Source: Sorex araneus
Taxonomy: Eukaryota; Chordata; Mammalia; Eulipotyphla; Soricidae
DNA: 64,000 nucleotides
Direction of reading: 5' to 3'
NCBI RefSeq assembly: GCF_027595985.1
Contig: NC_073306.1
Coordinates: 96,174,926-96,238,925 of the forward strand
Shown here: piece after piece, positions 32,552 through 41,608 of the stretch
Layout: every line of letters starts with the position of its first letter
How positions within the stretch are numbered: the first letter of the stretch is position 1
Notes under the pieces: generated by a model
Told to the model about the DNA's origin: nothing
Databases searched by the model: none
The model's input: the letters and a program-made list of their open reading frames with translations, nothing else
Made by a program: the position numbers and the translations under genes

Positions 32552-32957
32552 TAAATGCATTAGGAGGTCTGCCCCACAGCTTGGAAATTGGCTTCACATG
32601 CTGGGGGAAAAGGCAGCAGAGATAGAGAAGGGAACACCTAGTAGAGAATTTTGGGAGGACCCACTCAGGTTGAAAGCTGCATACCAAAAGTAGACTATAG
32701 ACTGAATATGATGGCCACTCAATATCTCTGTTGCAAACTACAGCACCCAACAGGAGAGAGAACAAAAGGGAATTCCCTGCCGCAGAGGCAGGTCGGGGTG
32801 GTGGGGGTTGGGGTGAGGGTGGTGGGAGGGATACTGGAAACATTGGTGGGAGAGAATGGGCACCAGTGGAGAGATGTAAACCGAATGCAAACATGAAAGT
32901 TCATAAGTTTGTAACTGTACCTCACGGTGATTCATTAATTAAAAAAATAAAAGAGGA
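32552..32957 (+). mobile_element. L1 3'UTR, family with gaga motif
   Basis: Sense 3'UTR with ctgggggaaaaggcagcaga, gatggccactcaatatctct, the short aggagagagaac motif, gggatactggaaacattggt and acctcacggtgattcatta. It is the same family as 31620-31981, 33690 and 53228. Confidence 0.85.
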
Positions 32958-33420
32958 AAAAAAATAAAGAGCATGCCTGTGTTAAAGGGGGCCCAGGTGT
33001 TAGCAGTCAGCCCACTTTCCCCCTAAGGAGGGACTGGAAGGTGCATTGGGTCAGGCACATCCCAGGGCTTTTAATAGTCAAGAGGGTTTTGTTTTGTTCT
33101 GCTTGTTTTTACCTATAAAAGCCTTTGCAAGAGTTCTCCCCTGCCCCAGATTTCCATATCTGGCCTTATTTAGGAAGACCAAGGGACAAGGAGATAAGTA
33201 CCAGAGATCGCCTGGCTTAGCTTGGCCAATTGGTTGACTGGATATATTGCATTTCTAATCAAGTGGAATTTTAACAGGAAAAGGGAAGTTCAATATACTG
33301 ACACAGCATCACGAGCAGGAGCAGCTCCATTTAGGAATAAAATCTTATTGCTGTGGTTCTAGTGCTTGGGGAGCCACAGTTCATGGCAGCAGAGGTTGGT
33401 CTAGCCAAGGACCCCAAAGT
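32958..33420. other. No recognised feature
   Basis: Unique-looking sequence upstream of the RPL29 pseudogene. Confidence 0.4.
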
Positions 33421-33500
33421 CTGATTTCACTCTCATTCTCCAGGTGCATACATGGCCAAGTCCAAGAACCACACATAGCCAGCCTCAAAAATGGTACATA

Positions 33501-33676
33501 AGGGCTGGAGAGATAATACAGTGGGTAGGGCATCAGTACGCAGGCAACCCAGGTTCAATCTCTGACATCCCATATGGTCCTCAGAGCCCCATCAGGAGTG
33601 ATTCCTGAGTACAAAGACAGGAGTAAACCCTAAACACAGTTGGTTATGGCTCCAAAACAAACAAACAAATAAACTA
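33501..33676 (+). repeat. SOR-type SINE inside the RPL29 pseudogene
   Basis: Sense copy with gggctggagagataatacag, catcaggagtgattcctgag and (AAAC)n tail. Confidence 0.9.
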
Positions 33677-33689
33677 ACCAAAAATGTGA

Positions 33690-33787
33690 AATAGATATGA
33701 CAATGATGGGAAATGTGTGCTGAAAGTGGGTAAAGGACCAAACATGATGGCCTCTCAGTATATGTATTGAAAACCATAATGCCCAAA

Positions 33788-33870
<83 letters not shown>

Positions 33871-34040
33871 AAAGTGCCTACCACAGAGGCATGATGGGAG
33901 GGGGTGGTGGCAGAAGGGATATGGGCAATATTGGTGGTGGGAAATGCACACTGGTGGAGGGATGGATGCCTGAACATTGTATGACTGAAATCCAATCATA
34001 AAACCTTTGTAACTATCTCACAGTGATTCATTTTTTAAAA
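33690..34040 (+). mobile_element. L1 3'UTR with expanded (AG)n
   Basis: Sense L1 3'UTR starting at tatgacaatgatgggaaatg and ending ctcacagtgattca plus A. An (AG)38 microsatellite at 33791-33867 sits where related copies have only a short gagaga motif. Confidence 0.87.
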
Positions 34041-34076
34041 AAGTGGAATAGAAGTGGCATTAAGAAACCTAGTTCC

Positions 34077-34322
34077 AACTATCATTGTCATAGTGGTTCC
34101 TTCTCTATCCTAGCTGCCTTTCCCCCAACCACTTGTGGTAAGCTTCCAATTGTGAACCAGTCCTCCTGGTCCTTATTTCTACTGTCTGTGGGTGTTAGTC
34201 TCACACTATGATTTTTAGAAGGAGGAGGAGGAGGAGGAGGAGGAGGAGGAGGAGAGGAATAAGACACAGAGCACTGCTGAGTGTGGCCCAAAAGCCAAAA
34301 AGGGAAAAGGGGGGAAAAAGAA
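34077..34322 (-). mobile_element. Inverted L1 3'UTR piece with (GGA)n and a SINE end
   Basis: 34077-34215 is the reverse complement of the L1 3'UTR segment that should precede 33690 (tgagactaacacccac, gcagctaggatagag in reverse). Then (GGA)n at 34217-34254 and a SINE 3' end (gagtgtggcccaaaagcc) with an A-rich tail. Confidence 0.65.
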
Positions 34323-34778
34323 GAAAGAAACCCCAGTTACAGAAATGCAAGTCTTTTAAAGGGGCAAAACCCCAAATTTTAAAGGCACATGCACTTTGCT
34401 GACAAACACAAAAAGAGGGGCCTGAAGAAGACGCAGGAGGTAATGCCAAGCCCTGGGTGCTCGTTGAGACCATCAAGGCCCTTGTGAAGCCCTAGAAGGC
34501 CAGGCCTGTCATCACAAAGAACAACAGACACAGCTCAGCCAACTTGCCTGTGTGGCTCAGCCTGGGCCTGGGGGAAGGGCTCAGGCCTGCATTGCCAGAG
34601 CCCCAGGCTGTGTGACTCCAGGAGCAGGGTGCAAACCCAGGCTCCAACCAGCGCCCAGACCAACACCCAGGTGGTGACTGCTCCACAGAGGCTCCTCCGT
34701 GTGAGGGCAGGAGAACTGGTGCCAGCCTGGGCTGTGGGTCCTCCCGTGTTATTTGTACAAATAAACTTGAGGGCAGGG

Positions 34779-35076
34779 GGAAATGTTTGTTTCTATACAC
34801 TGAAAGGAACCAGGGCTTTTGGAGAAATGGTTAGTTCCAGTCCTCAGCCAGAAATGTCCAAGAATAGTCTAAATTTTTTTTATTTCATTGTAAATCGCCA
34901 AAGCTCTGAAAACTTCCAGATTTTGTCAACAGGATGCAGCAATCACCTTGATTGGGCTCACACTGGCCAAAGTTGGGTGAATATGAGTGTGCCATGGGGA
35001 ATAATGACAGTAATGATTAGATGATGTCAAAAATGTGTCTAAGACAATAATTCTACTTCAAAATACGTTATCTGGG
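34779..35076. other. No recognised feature
   Basis: Unique-looking sequence. Confidence 0.35.
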
Positions 35077-35247
35077 GGGCTGGAGCAATAGTACTGTGGG
35101 TGGGCATTTGCCTTGAACACAGATGACCCAGTTTCGATCCCCAGCATCCCATATGGTCGCCTGAGCACAGTTAGGAGTGATTCTTGAGTGCAGAACGAGG
35201 AGTAACCCCTGAGCATCACTGGATGTGATCCCAAAAGTAAAAAAAAA
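35077..35247 (+). repeat. SOR-type SINE
   Basis: Sense copy ggggctggagcaatagtact ... gatgtgatcccaaaagt. aaatRcRttatctg repeats on both sides form a diverged target duplication. Confidence 0.93.
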
Positions 35248-35889
35248 TGCATTATCTGTCACCTTTAGAGGTGATACTAGCTGAGACACTAACTCATTTT
35301 TCTAAAAATTGATTTAAAGAAAAGCAATGAAGATTTTGTCCTGCCTTTTTTATAATAAAATTGGTTTTAAATTAATCAGACAAATGTTATTTTTAACTTA
35401 AGAAGAATTATAGCTCATTTTAGGAGGAATTACTAAAAAAAGAAGCCATCAGCATCATTATTCATGATAAAATATGAATCTAGGCAACCATTAAACTCAT
35501 TGGAAAATTTATAATGAATGGATTAGGCTGACTTGGCTTTTGTATTTTTTTAAATAGAGGTAATGTCAGTTTATAATTCTTTTTTAGGGATACAGTTCCT
35601 GGACTCTTCAAGCTATGTTACCACACTGCTCAACACCCACCTCCAAAATACCAACATCCCCCACCAGAGTTATTTGGACCCCACCCCTCCTCCTTGCTCC
35701 AAGCTTCCCCCAACTCGTGACCTCCATTCTGCATTTAGAGTCCAAGGATTTGATTGGGGTTTTTCCTTTGACGTTGTGTACTTTCTTGCTATATTTCTTT
35801 ATATCCTACATCTGGGCAGAGAGTCTCTTGCCCGCACGCCTGGCTGTCTTCCCCGGGGTCCCTTGGAGGGGATGGGCTCCAGCTTCCCT
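35248..35889. other. No recognised feature
   Basis: AT-rich to 35560, then mixed. The right part could be the unrecognised 5' portion of the next element. Confidence 0.35.
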
Positions 35890-36384
35890 TCCCGCCCTGA
35901 GCAGAGCTCCCAGCGGCTGAAGACCACCGGAACCTAGCTACAGCCATGCTCGAGGCCCCTCTCCACACGTTCGGACAGGCCTCACGCATGAAGGTACCGG
36001 CAGAGGAACCCAGGTGTGCATAATCCTATCAACGACCAACATCCAGAGACTTAAAAGCAAGCTCCCAGAAGCGCAAGGCCGCTTTGCGGCTGCACAATAT
36101 CTTGTAGTCTACCTCTCCCTCTGGGAGAAACTGGCAAGCTTCTGAGAGTTTCCTGACCACATGGGACTGCCTTGCAAGCTTCCCATGGTGTATTCATATG
36201 CTAAAGCCAGTAACAAGCTGGATCTCATTCCCCTGACCCTGAAAGAACCTCAAGTGCGACATGGTTGGGAGGGCTGAGTGGAGAGAGACTTCTAAGATCT
36301 CAGGGAAAGGACGAATGGAGAGGTTACTGAGCCCACTCGAGAAATCGACAACTAATGGGATTTCATGATCGTGATCGTGATCCT
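35890..36384 (+). mobile_element. Long RTE-tailed SINE, copy A
   Basis: The body shares ggagaaactggcaagctt, gccttgcaagcttcccatgg, tgtattcatatgct and gccagtaacaa with the SINE at 3968. The 3' end (gaatggagaggttactgagc, cactcgagaaatcgac) matches the RTE 3' end at 40461 in reverse, and the tail is an imperfect (GATCGT)n. The 5' boundary is uncertain. From about 36030 (ccaacatccagagacttaaa) it aligns with copy B at 52255-52700. A non-autonomous RTE partner is my inference. Confidence 0.65.
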
Positions 36385-36489
36385 ACAACTGACCGAGATC
36401 ATCCAATATTTAACTTTCTCCTTCTGGCTCATTTTGCATAGTATTATTCCCTTTCATTTTATTCAAGTTTTTGCAAAAGGCATGGTTTG

Positions 36490-36676
36490 GGGGGGTATGG
36501 TTTTTTTGTTTGTTTTGGGGAGTCACGCAGCAGTGCTCAGTACTTACTTACTCCTGGCCTTGCACTCAGGGATCACTCCTGATAGTGCTTGAGAGACTTT
36601 ATGGGGTTCAGGGGATCGAACCTGAGTGGGCCACATGCAAGGCAAGTGCTTAGCCACTCTACTATTTCTCCAGCCA
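36490..36676 (-). repeat. SOR-type SINE, diverged
   Basis: Antisense copy. caaaaggca lies at both edges (36474-36482 and 36677-36685) and ctactatttctccagcca is the head. Confidence 0.87.
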
Positions 36677-36764
36677 CAAAAGGCAATAAGCAATAGCTAT
36701 AAGAAAATATAAAATCTAAGACTCGTTTTTCTTATAGAATTCTGCAGGTGAAATGCTTCATTAC

Positions 36765-36770
36765 ATTAGC
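36765..36770. repeat. Provirus target-site duplication, left copy
   Basis: attagc immediately before the LTR, repeated at 40061-40066. Six bp is the usual size for betaretrovirus-like integrases. Confidence 0.93.
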
Positions 36771-37386
36771 TGCCGGAGTCCAGCTCCGGCATGAAGACCA
36801 CCGACTCAGAGATGATGTGTTGACCAGCAGCTATCGAGGCTGAAGGCCCCGTTTATTCTCAAGCAAGCAGTTTTATATTATTTGCATACCTTGGCCCAGG
36901 CACGTAGCCAAGTCCAAAGATGTTCTCATGGGTTAGACATATTTTGTGTTTGTCTCAAGATGCTCTCATTAAAAATACCAAGTCAAAGGGCTGGAGCGAT
37001 AGCACAGCGGGTAGGGCGTTTGCCTTGCACCCGGCGGACCCGGGTTCGAATCCCAGCATCCCATATGGTCCCCTGAGCACCGCCAGGGGTGATTCCTGAG
37101 TGCATGAGCCAGGAGTAACCCCTGTGCATCGCCAGGTATGACCCAAAAAGCAAAAAAAAAAAAAATACCAAGTCAAATTATTCCCAAGGTTACTTAGAGC
37201 ACGAGAAGTATGTACGGGCAGGATGTGCCCTGCTTATCTTGCTGGTAGGTTTTACCTTCAAGGCCCCTCTTTCAAGAGGCCCTCTGCACAGGACTCTCCC
37301 AAGCCCCCAGTGCAGGTCATACAAAGTTCATTGTCCCACGCTGGTCTCTAGTCTCTAGTCTATGTGCTCCAAGCAATCCCACTACA
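36771..37386 (-). repeat. 3' LTR, interrupted by a SINE
   Basis: 426 bp of LTR plus a 190-bp SINE insertion. On the minus strand it starts tgtagtgggattgcttggag. A TATA-like atataaaa (36871-36878) and an AATAAA signal (36852-36857) lie close together near the U3/R border. Confidence 0.95.
36988..37160 (+). repeat. SOR-type SINE inside the 3' LTR
   Basis: Near-consensus sense copy (gggctggagcgatagcacag ... gtatgacccaaaaagc plus A). A perfect 17-bp target duplication aaaaataccaagtcaaa lies at 36971-36987 and 37161-37177. The other LTR has the empty site at 39835-39851, which fixes the order of events. Confidence 0.98.
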
Positions 37387-37400
37387 GTCCCCCCTTTTTT
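37387..37400 (-). other. Polypurine tract
   Basis: On the minus strand aaaaaaggggggac directly precedes the 3' LTR start tgtag. This is the plus-strand primer site of retroviruses. Confidence 0.9.
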
Positions 37401-37403
37401 ATT

Positions 37404-38399
37404 TTATAAGGAACGCGCCTCATTTTCTAATTGCAGTTTCCGAATTCTTTTTGCTGAAGTTTTGGCCATAGTTAGAAGCACCTGGAGACAAACACAACTA
37501 ACAGCGATTAATACAATCAAGATCAAAACAGCAGAAGCAATACCGATAAGAGAATACAGCCAATGAGAAAATGGGGGAAATCGTTGTTTAAGCGCTTGTA
37601 CAAACGCCTGAGCTTCTTGGATAAATGTTTCATCTAAGGATGGGGCATCTTGAATACTTTTTATCATTTGATGCAAGAAAAGTAGATCTAAGGAAGTATT
37701 AGTATCATGCCAAATACCATATAGATGATTTTTTATCTTGTGCCATGGAAAAAGAGTGTCATTATAAATTGTAGAAGTAATACAAATTGAAGGAAACTGA
37801 TAATGGCACCTTAATTTTGTATGAGTCTCTAGTTGCAAAAGTTCATCACCTAGTATATTGACAGTGTCATAAAGAGCATTCAGACGTTGCTCCACTTTAG
37901 AATCCCAATCTTCTTGGGTGGTAAAAGCAAGCGAAACATTTCTAGCTAAATTATTCACATATTCAGCAGTTTGCACGCCTGACACTAAAGCCACGGAAGC
38001 CGCTGTGGTGCTAGCTATCATAGTAACCAAAGCCACTACTCCTGTAATCACCATACCTAAAAAGCGCTTAGATCGAGTTAATTCTTGTAAAGTAGATGCA
38101 AAAAGCATAGCTCCTTTCTCAGAATACCAGGGAACAGACAGATTAACAGGTAATAACACAAAGGAGGGTTGTTTAACAATTAACATAGTAGAGTGAGGAG
38201 AAATTCCTCTAATACAGTTAGTCAAGGTACAGTTAAAACAGGATACATTGTATACTGAATCTAAAATACTAACAGTAAGATTTCCTATAATCAAGGCATA
38301 TGGCTCGGGCACACAAGCTTGAACAGTTACATTGGTACTGTCATACTGTCCTTCTACATCTGAGGTGATACCAGCACGTCCTAATGTCACAGGAGACAT
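37404..38399 (-). CDS. env: Truncated retroviral env (end of SU plus complete TM)
   Basis: Open frame of 331 residues from the first Met, with no disabling stop. The frame continues open for about 63 codons upstream (to a stop at 38589-38591) without a Met, so the surface subunit is cut off. A CFNC motif lies at residues 54-57, a basic furin-type site RSKR at 109-112, a hydrophobic fusion-peptide-like stretch at 113-141, a coiled-coil-like segment at about 143-185, and a C-X7-C loop (C188, C196) without a third adjacent Cys. A membrane anchor follows at about 270-299, with a 30-residue basic tail. The C-X7-C loop and the 6-bp target duplication fit betaretrovirus-like envelopes. Signal peptide and receptor-binding part are absent, so it is not an intact envelope gene. 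Confidence 0.88.
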   Translation of the reverse strand: MSPVTLGRAGITSDVEGQYDSTNVTVQACVPEPYALIIGNLTVSILDSVYNVSCFNCTLTNCIRGISPHSTMLIVKQPSFVLLPVNLSVPWYSEKGAMLFASTLQELTRSKRFLGMVITGVVALVTMIASTTAASVALVSGVQTAEYVNNLARNVSLAFTTQEDWDSKVEQRLNALYDTVNILGDELLQLETHTKLRCHYQFPSICITSTIYNDTLFPWHKIKNHLYGIWHDTNTSLDLLFLHQMIKSIQDAPSLDETFIQEAQAFVQALKQRFPPFSHWLYSLIGIASAVLILIVLIAVSCVCLQVLLTMAKTSAKRIRKLQLENEARSL

Positions 38400-38591
38400 A
38401 CATGCAACAAGCTTCCAGAGGGATGTTTGAAAAGTCTTATTATTTCCAGTCCATATTCCTCCAACCAGGTTTACAGGTTCACACCTGTCATTGAATGGTG
38501 CCCAGTCACAAACTTCCCAAGCGGTGTTGCAGACGGAGAAATTCCCTCGGCAACTTCTCCATTCAGGTTCTGTTTTGCTGAGTCTTCTTTA

Positions 38592-39529
38592 GATTTTCTT
38601 GTGACTTCCAGCTGAGATCTGTTCTAGGCTGAAGTTTGGAGTGTTGGAGTCTCAGGTGGTCTGGAGACTGAGCCAGGAGGATGGATTTTACTCCAGATGA
38701 GGCCGTAGCAGGATCCAGAATGGATTAGTAGGTCTGTCATCTGTTAAAATATAAGCAGAGACCTTTCCTCCTACAAGGAGGTTTCCCACCATTTCTTTTT
38801 TTGTGTGTTCATCAGATTTTAATGCAAATATAAGGATCAGTTTTTTCCCAAGCCCTTTCTCATTTACAAAGTTGCAAGAGCCAGATACCTAGAAGAGTTA
38901 ACAAACGAAATTAGCAAGTCTTATCTGCTGAGCAAAAGTGTGATTAGAATTCACTGTTGAGGTTAGGGAGGGTCTGCATATCCAGTCTGACTGCGGCAGA
39001 GCTTGCTGAGCTGGGAATGCGGGGGTGGGGGGGGTGGGGGGGGTGGGGGGGTGGATCCAGGGAAAATCTTTAAAAACTCCCAAAGTGACAACTGAGATTA
39101 ACCCCTTATAATTCTGAGCTAAGTAGCTTTAAAATTTTTAGTTACCAGGAGTCTCAGAGATCAAATAAAACACAGGTACAATAAGTTTTTCAACCAATTT
39201 TGCAACTCTAGAAAATAATATTTTAAATTGAAGCATTATTCTTTGAACCTGTTTTCATAGATCACAAGTATTTCAACTCACAAGATTCTCTAGGTCAAAT
39301 AATTCTAACCCAGTGCAGATATAAATATATACATTGGTATAATAGCATAAGACTTTTGGACCATCAATTTTTGTGAAACACGGTAAAGACTTCTTTGACT
39401 TAATTTTGATAGTTTTTGTACTTTAGTTCAAATCATGAGCTTTCTAATTTTAACAATTCTACAATACAAACATGCTTTCAAACACAGAAAGAGCCCTATG
39501 GGTATATATATATATATTTTTTTTTTTCC
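38592..39529 (-). other. Unassigned internal provirus sequence
   Basis: No long frame on the minus strand and no recognisable gag or pol motif. It contains a G-rich tract (39019-39053) with many GGG runs and a (TA)n next to a T run (39503-39527). Confidence 0.5.
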
Positions 39530-39570
39530 CGCGCCCACTTTACCGAGCGCCGCGCCCACTTTACCGAGCG
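39530..39570. repeat. 21-bp-period direct repeat in the provirus leader
   Basis: cgcgcccactttaccgagcg occurs at 39530-39549 and 39551-39570, identical. Confidence 0.95.
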
Positions 39571-39612
39571 CTTACTTCTTTTTTCTTCAAATCTTCCCCG
39601 GGGGTCTCGGGG

Positions 39613-39632
39613 GTCCCTGTTCGTGGTCGCCA
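39613..39632 (-). other. Primer-binding site, tRNA-Lys-like
   Basis: On the minus strand, 2 bp after the 5' LTR, tggcgaccacgaacagggac keeps the first 5 and last 10 bases of a tRNA-Lys3-type primer site. The centre differs and is 2 bp longer. Lys primers are usual for betaretroviruses. Confidence 0.65.
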
Positions 39633-39634
39633 GC

Positions 39635-40060
39635 TGCCGGAGTCCAGCTCCGGCATGATGACCACCGACTCAGAGATGATGTGTTGACCAGCAGCTATCG
39701 AGGCTGAAGGCCCCGTTTATTCTCAAGCAAGCAGTTTTATATTATTTGCATACCTTGGCCCAGGCACGTAGCCAAGTCCAAAGATGTTCTCATGGGTTAG
39801 ACATATTTTGTGTTTGTCTCAAGATGCTCTCATTAAAAATACCAAGTCAAATTATTCCCAAGGTTACTTAGAGCACGAGAAGTATGTACGGGCAGGATGT
39901 GCCCTGCTTATCTTGCTGGTAGGTTTTACCTTCAAGGCCCCTCTTTCAAGAGGCCCTCTGCACAGGACTCTCCCAAGCCCCCAGTGCAGGTCATACAAAG
40001 TTCATTGTCCCACGCTGGTCTCTAGTCTCTAGTCTATGTGCTCCAAGCAATCCCACTACA
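39635..40060 (-). repeat. 5' LTR
   Basis: 426 bp, identical to the 3' LTR except t39659 against a36795 and lacking the SINE. TATA-like at 39735-39742, AATAAA at 39716-39721. Confidence 0.96.
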
Positions 40061-40066
40061 ATTAGC
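40061..40066. repeat. Provirus target-site duplication, right copy
   Basis: attagc immediately after the LTR end cccactaca. Confidence 0.93.
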
Positions 40067-40460
40067 CTTAGAGAGGCTTGGGGAGAGTAGACCTCAACAG
40101 CAAGGGAAATGAAAGACAAAAAATTGGGAGTACACTAAGTTGAAAAGTACAGGAAAAGAAAAATATAAGCAAAACAAAAAGAATTCTCTCATTCAATAGA
40201 ATATGAGAAGAGAGGCCAGAGCAATAGTACAGCAGGTAAGGCACTTGCCTTGCATACTGTAGACCCAGATTTGATCCCCAGAATTCCATATAGTCCCCCA
40301 GTCAGCCATGAGTGAGCCCTGAGGGCAGAGCCAGGAGTAAGTCCTGACATGGTCAGTGGGGCCCCAAAAAGAAACCAAACAAGCAAATAAAAGAATATGA
40401 GAAGATATTTGAACACCATACATCTGGTTAATAGCCAAAGTATACAAATAACCCAAACTT
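40067..40460 (+). mobile_element. Old L1 ORF2 fragment (left part), host of SINE and RTE
   Basis: 40121-40211 and 40392-40460 (gagaagatatttgaacacca, tctggttaatagccaaagta) are sense L1 ORF2 remnants. The sequence resumes at 43814 after the RTE insertion. The SINE at 40212 splits it further. Confidence 0.65.
40212..40385 (+). repeat. SOR-type SINE
   Basis: Sense copy gaggccagagcaatagtaca ... gggccccaaaaag, flanked by agaatatgagaag at 40198-40210 and 40392-40404. Confidence 0.9.
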
Positions 40461-41608
40461 GTATCACTTGTCATCCCGTTATTTATCCATTTGCTCGATT
40501 GGGCACCAGTAACTTCTCCATTCATACCTGTCGCGTGCTAGTGTAGCCCAGTGGCGTCTGATCGCTCCAGGAACATGAAAAGCCTCAAACCATTTATTCA
40601 GTGTTTTGGTGAAGAAATCTGACCATCTTATAGGTGGGCGGCCGTGCGGTCTTTTGACGTCCCGTGAAATCCAGTCAGTAATAGCTCTAGTCCAGCGGTT
40701 GTCTCTGAATCTCATTACGTGTCCGGCCCATCTGATTTTCGATGCCTTGGCAAATGAGACAGCATCCATGATTCTTGATTGTCAATGGAGGTTGGAACTC
40801 CAGATTCCTTCTCTCACTTGGGTGGAACGTGATACTCTAAGCATAGCTCTTTCGATTTCTCTTTGGGATACCTGAATAGTGTTCTCATCCTGTTTTCGTA
40901 GGGCCCAGGTCTCTGAGGCATATGTTAGTGCAGAGAGAATGGTGGAGTCGAAAAGATGTGCCCGGAACATGCGACAGTGGTGTGGTAGCATTGATGGTGT
41001 CGGTGTCCTTGTCAACACAAACTTGGCCATGAGCATTGATTCATTCACATGCCTAACAACTCGAATTGGACGCCTACATTTGAATAGATGTGGCTCGTTG
41101 CTGGCAGTTTCTATCTTCGTCGTCTACACACCAAAATCCAACTACGATGAAGAAGAAATTGAGAAATTCTACATACAGCTGGAGAAGTTCTTCTGCAAGA
41201 TCATTGTTGGTGATTTTAACGCCAAGATTGGCCTAGAAGGTCACCAGAAGACCTCCACACCAGGACCCATGGTCTAGAATGGAACGTACAGGGTGAGAGA
41301 CTGTCTGAGTTCATCATATCAACCAAGACCATCCATGGAAACTCACAGTTCCAGAAAGCCGAATCTGAAAGTTGGACATGGGAGTTTCCCGGTAGACAGT
41401 TCCACAATGAAATGGACCACATCATATTCAATCAATGGTTTTGCTTGACCGACCACCATCTGAGAGCTCTTTAGCCCTACTGCAGCAATATGGGAAAATG
41501 CTATTGCTGACAACATTGACGAGGAATACGATTCAACACCTCCATGATTGTGCGAGGAATGCAAAGAGAGAGAAAGCCACAAAAAGTGACCTGTCTTTGG
41601 GGACTCTT

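Larger units (their letters stand above)
33421..34778 (+). pseudogene. RPL29: RPL29 processed pseudogene, split by insertions
   Basis: This is an intronless remnant of the mRNA for ribosomal protein L29, a 60S subunit protein. 33441-33500 holds the 5'UTR end and start (caggtgcatacatggccaag, encoding MAKSKNHT, then a stop). 34041-34076 encodes a degraded KWNRSGIKKP. 34325-34500 encodes KKPQLQKCKSFKG and later IKALVKP before a stop. The 3'UTR end is recognisable as ttatttgtacaaataaactt (34749-34768), with a poly(A) signal. The frame is broken by stops, shifts and two insertions (33501-34040 and 34077-34322). The second insertion is flanked by an aagaaaccYagtt duplication. It is not functional. 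Confidence 0.8.
36771..40060 (-). mobile_element. Class II (betaretrovirus-like) provirus, internally deleted
   Basis: Two LTRs with TG...CA ends (36771-37386 and 39635-40060) enclose 2,248 bp. They are flanked by attagc on both sides, so this is one integration read on the minus strand (5' LTR on the right). The order is 5' LTR, Lys-like primer site, leader, unassigned sequence, env end, polypurine tract, 3' LTR. No gag, protease or polymerase reading frame is visible. The LTR pair differs at one site (36795 versus 39659) apart from a SINE in the 3' LTR. The copy is therefore very young but could not replicate by itself. The deletion may predate integration, making it one of a family of short copies. 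Confidence 0.93.

Noticed and set aside
36765-40066. Full-length replication-competent provirus
   Set aside because: Only 2.2 kb lies between the LTRs, with no gag, protease or polymerase frame and a truncated env.
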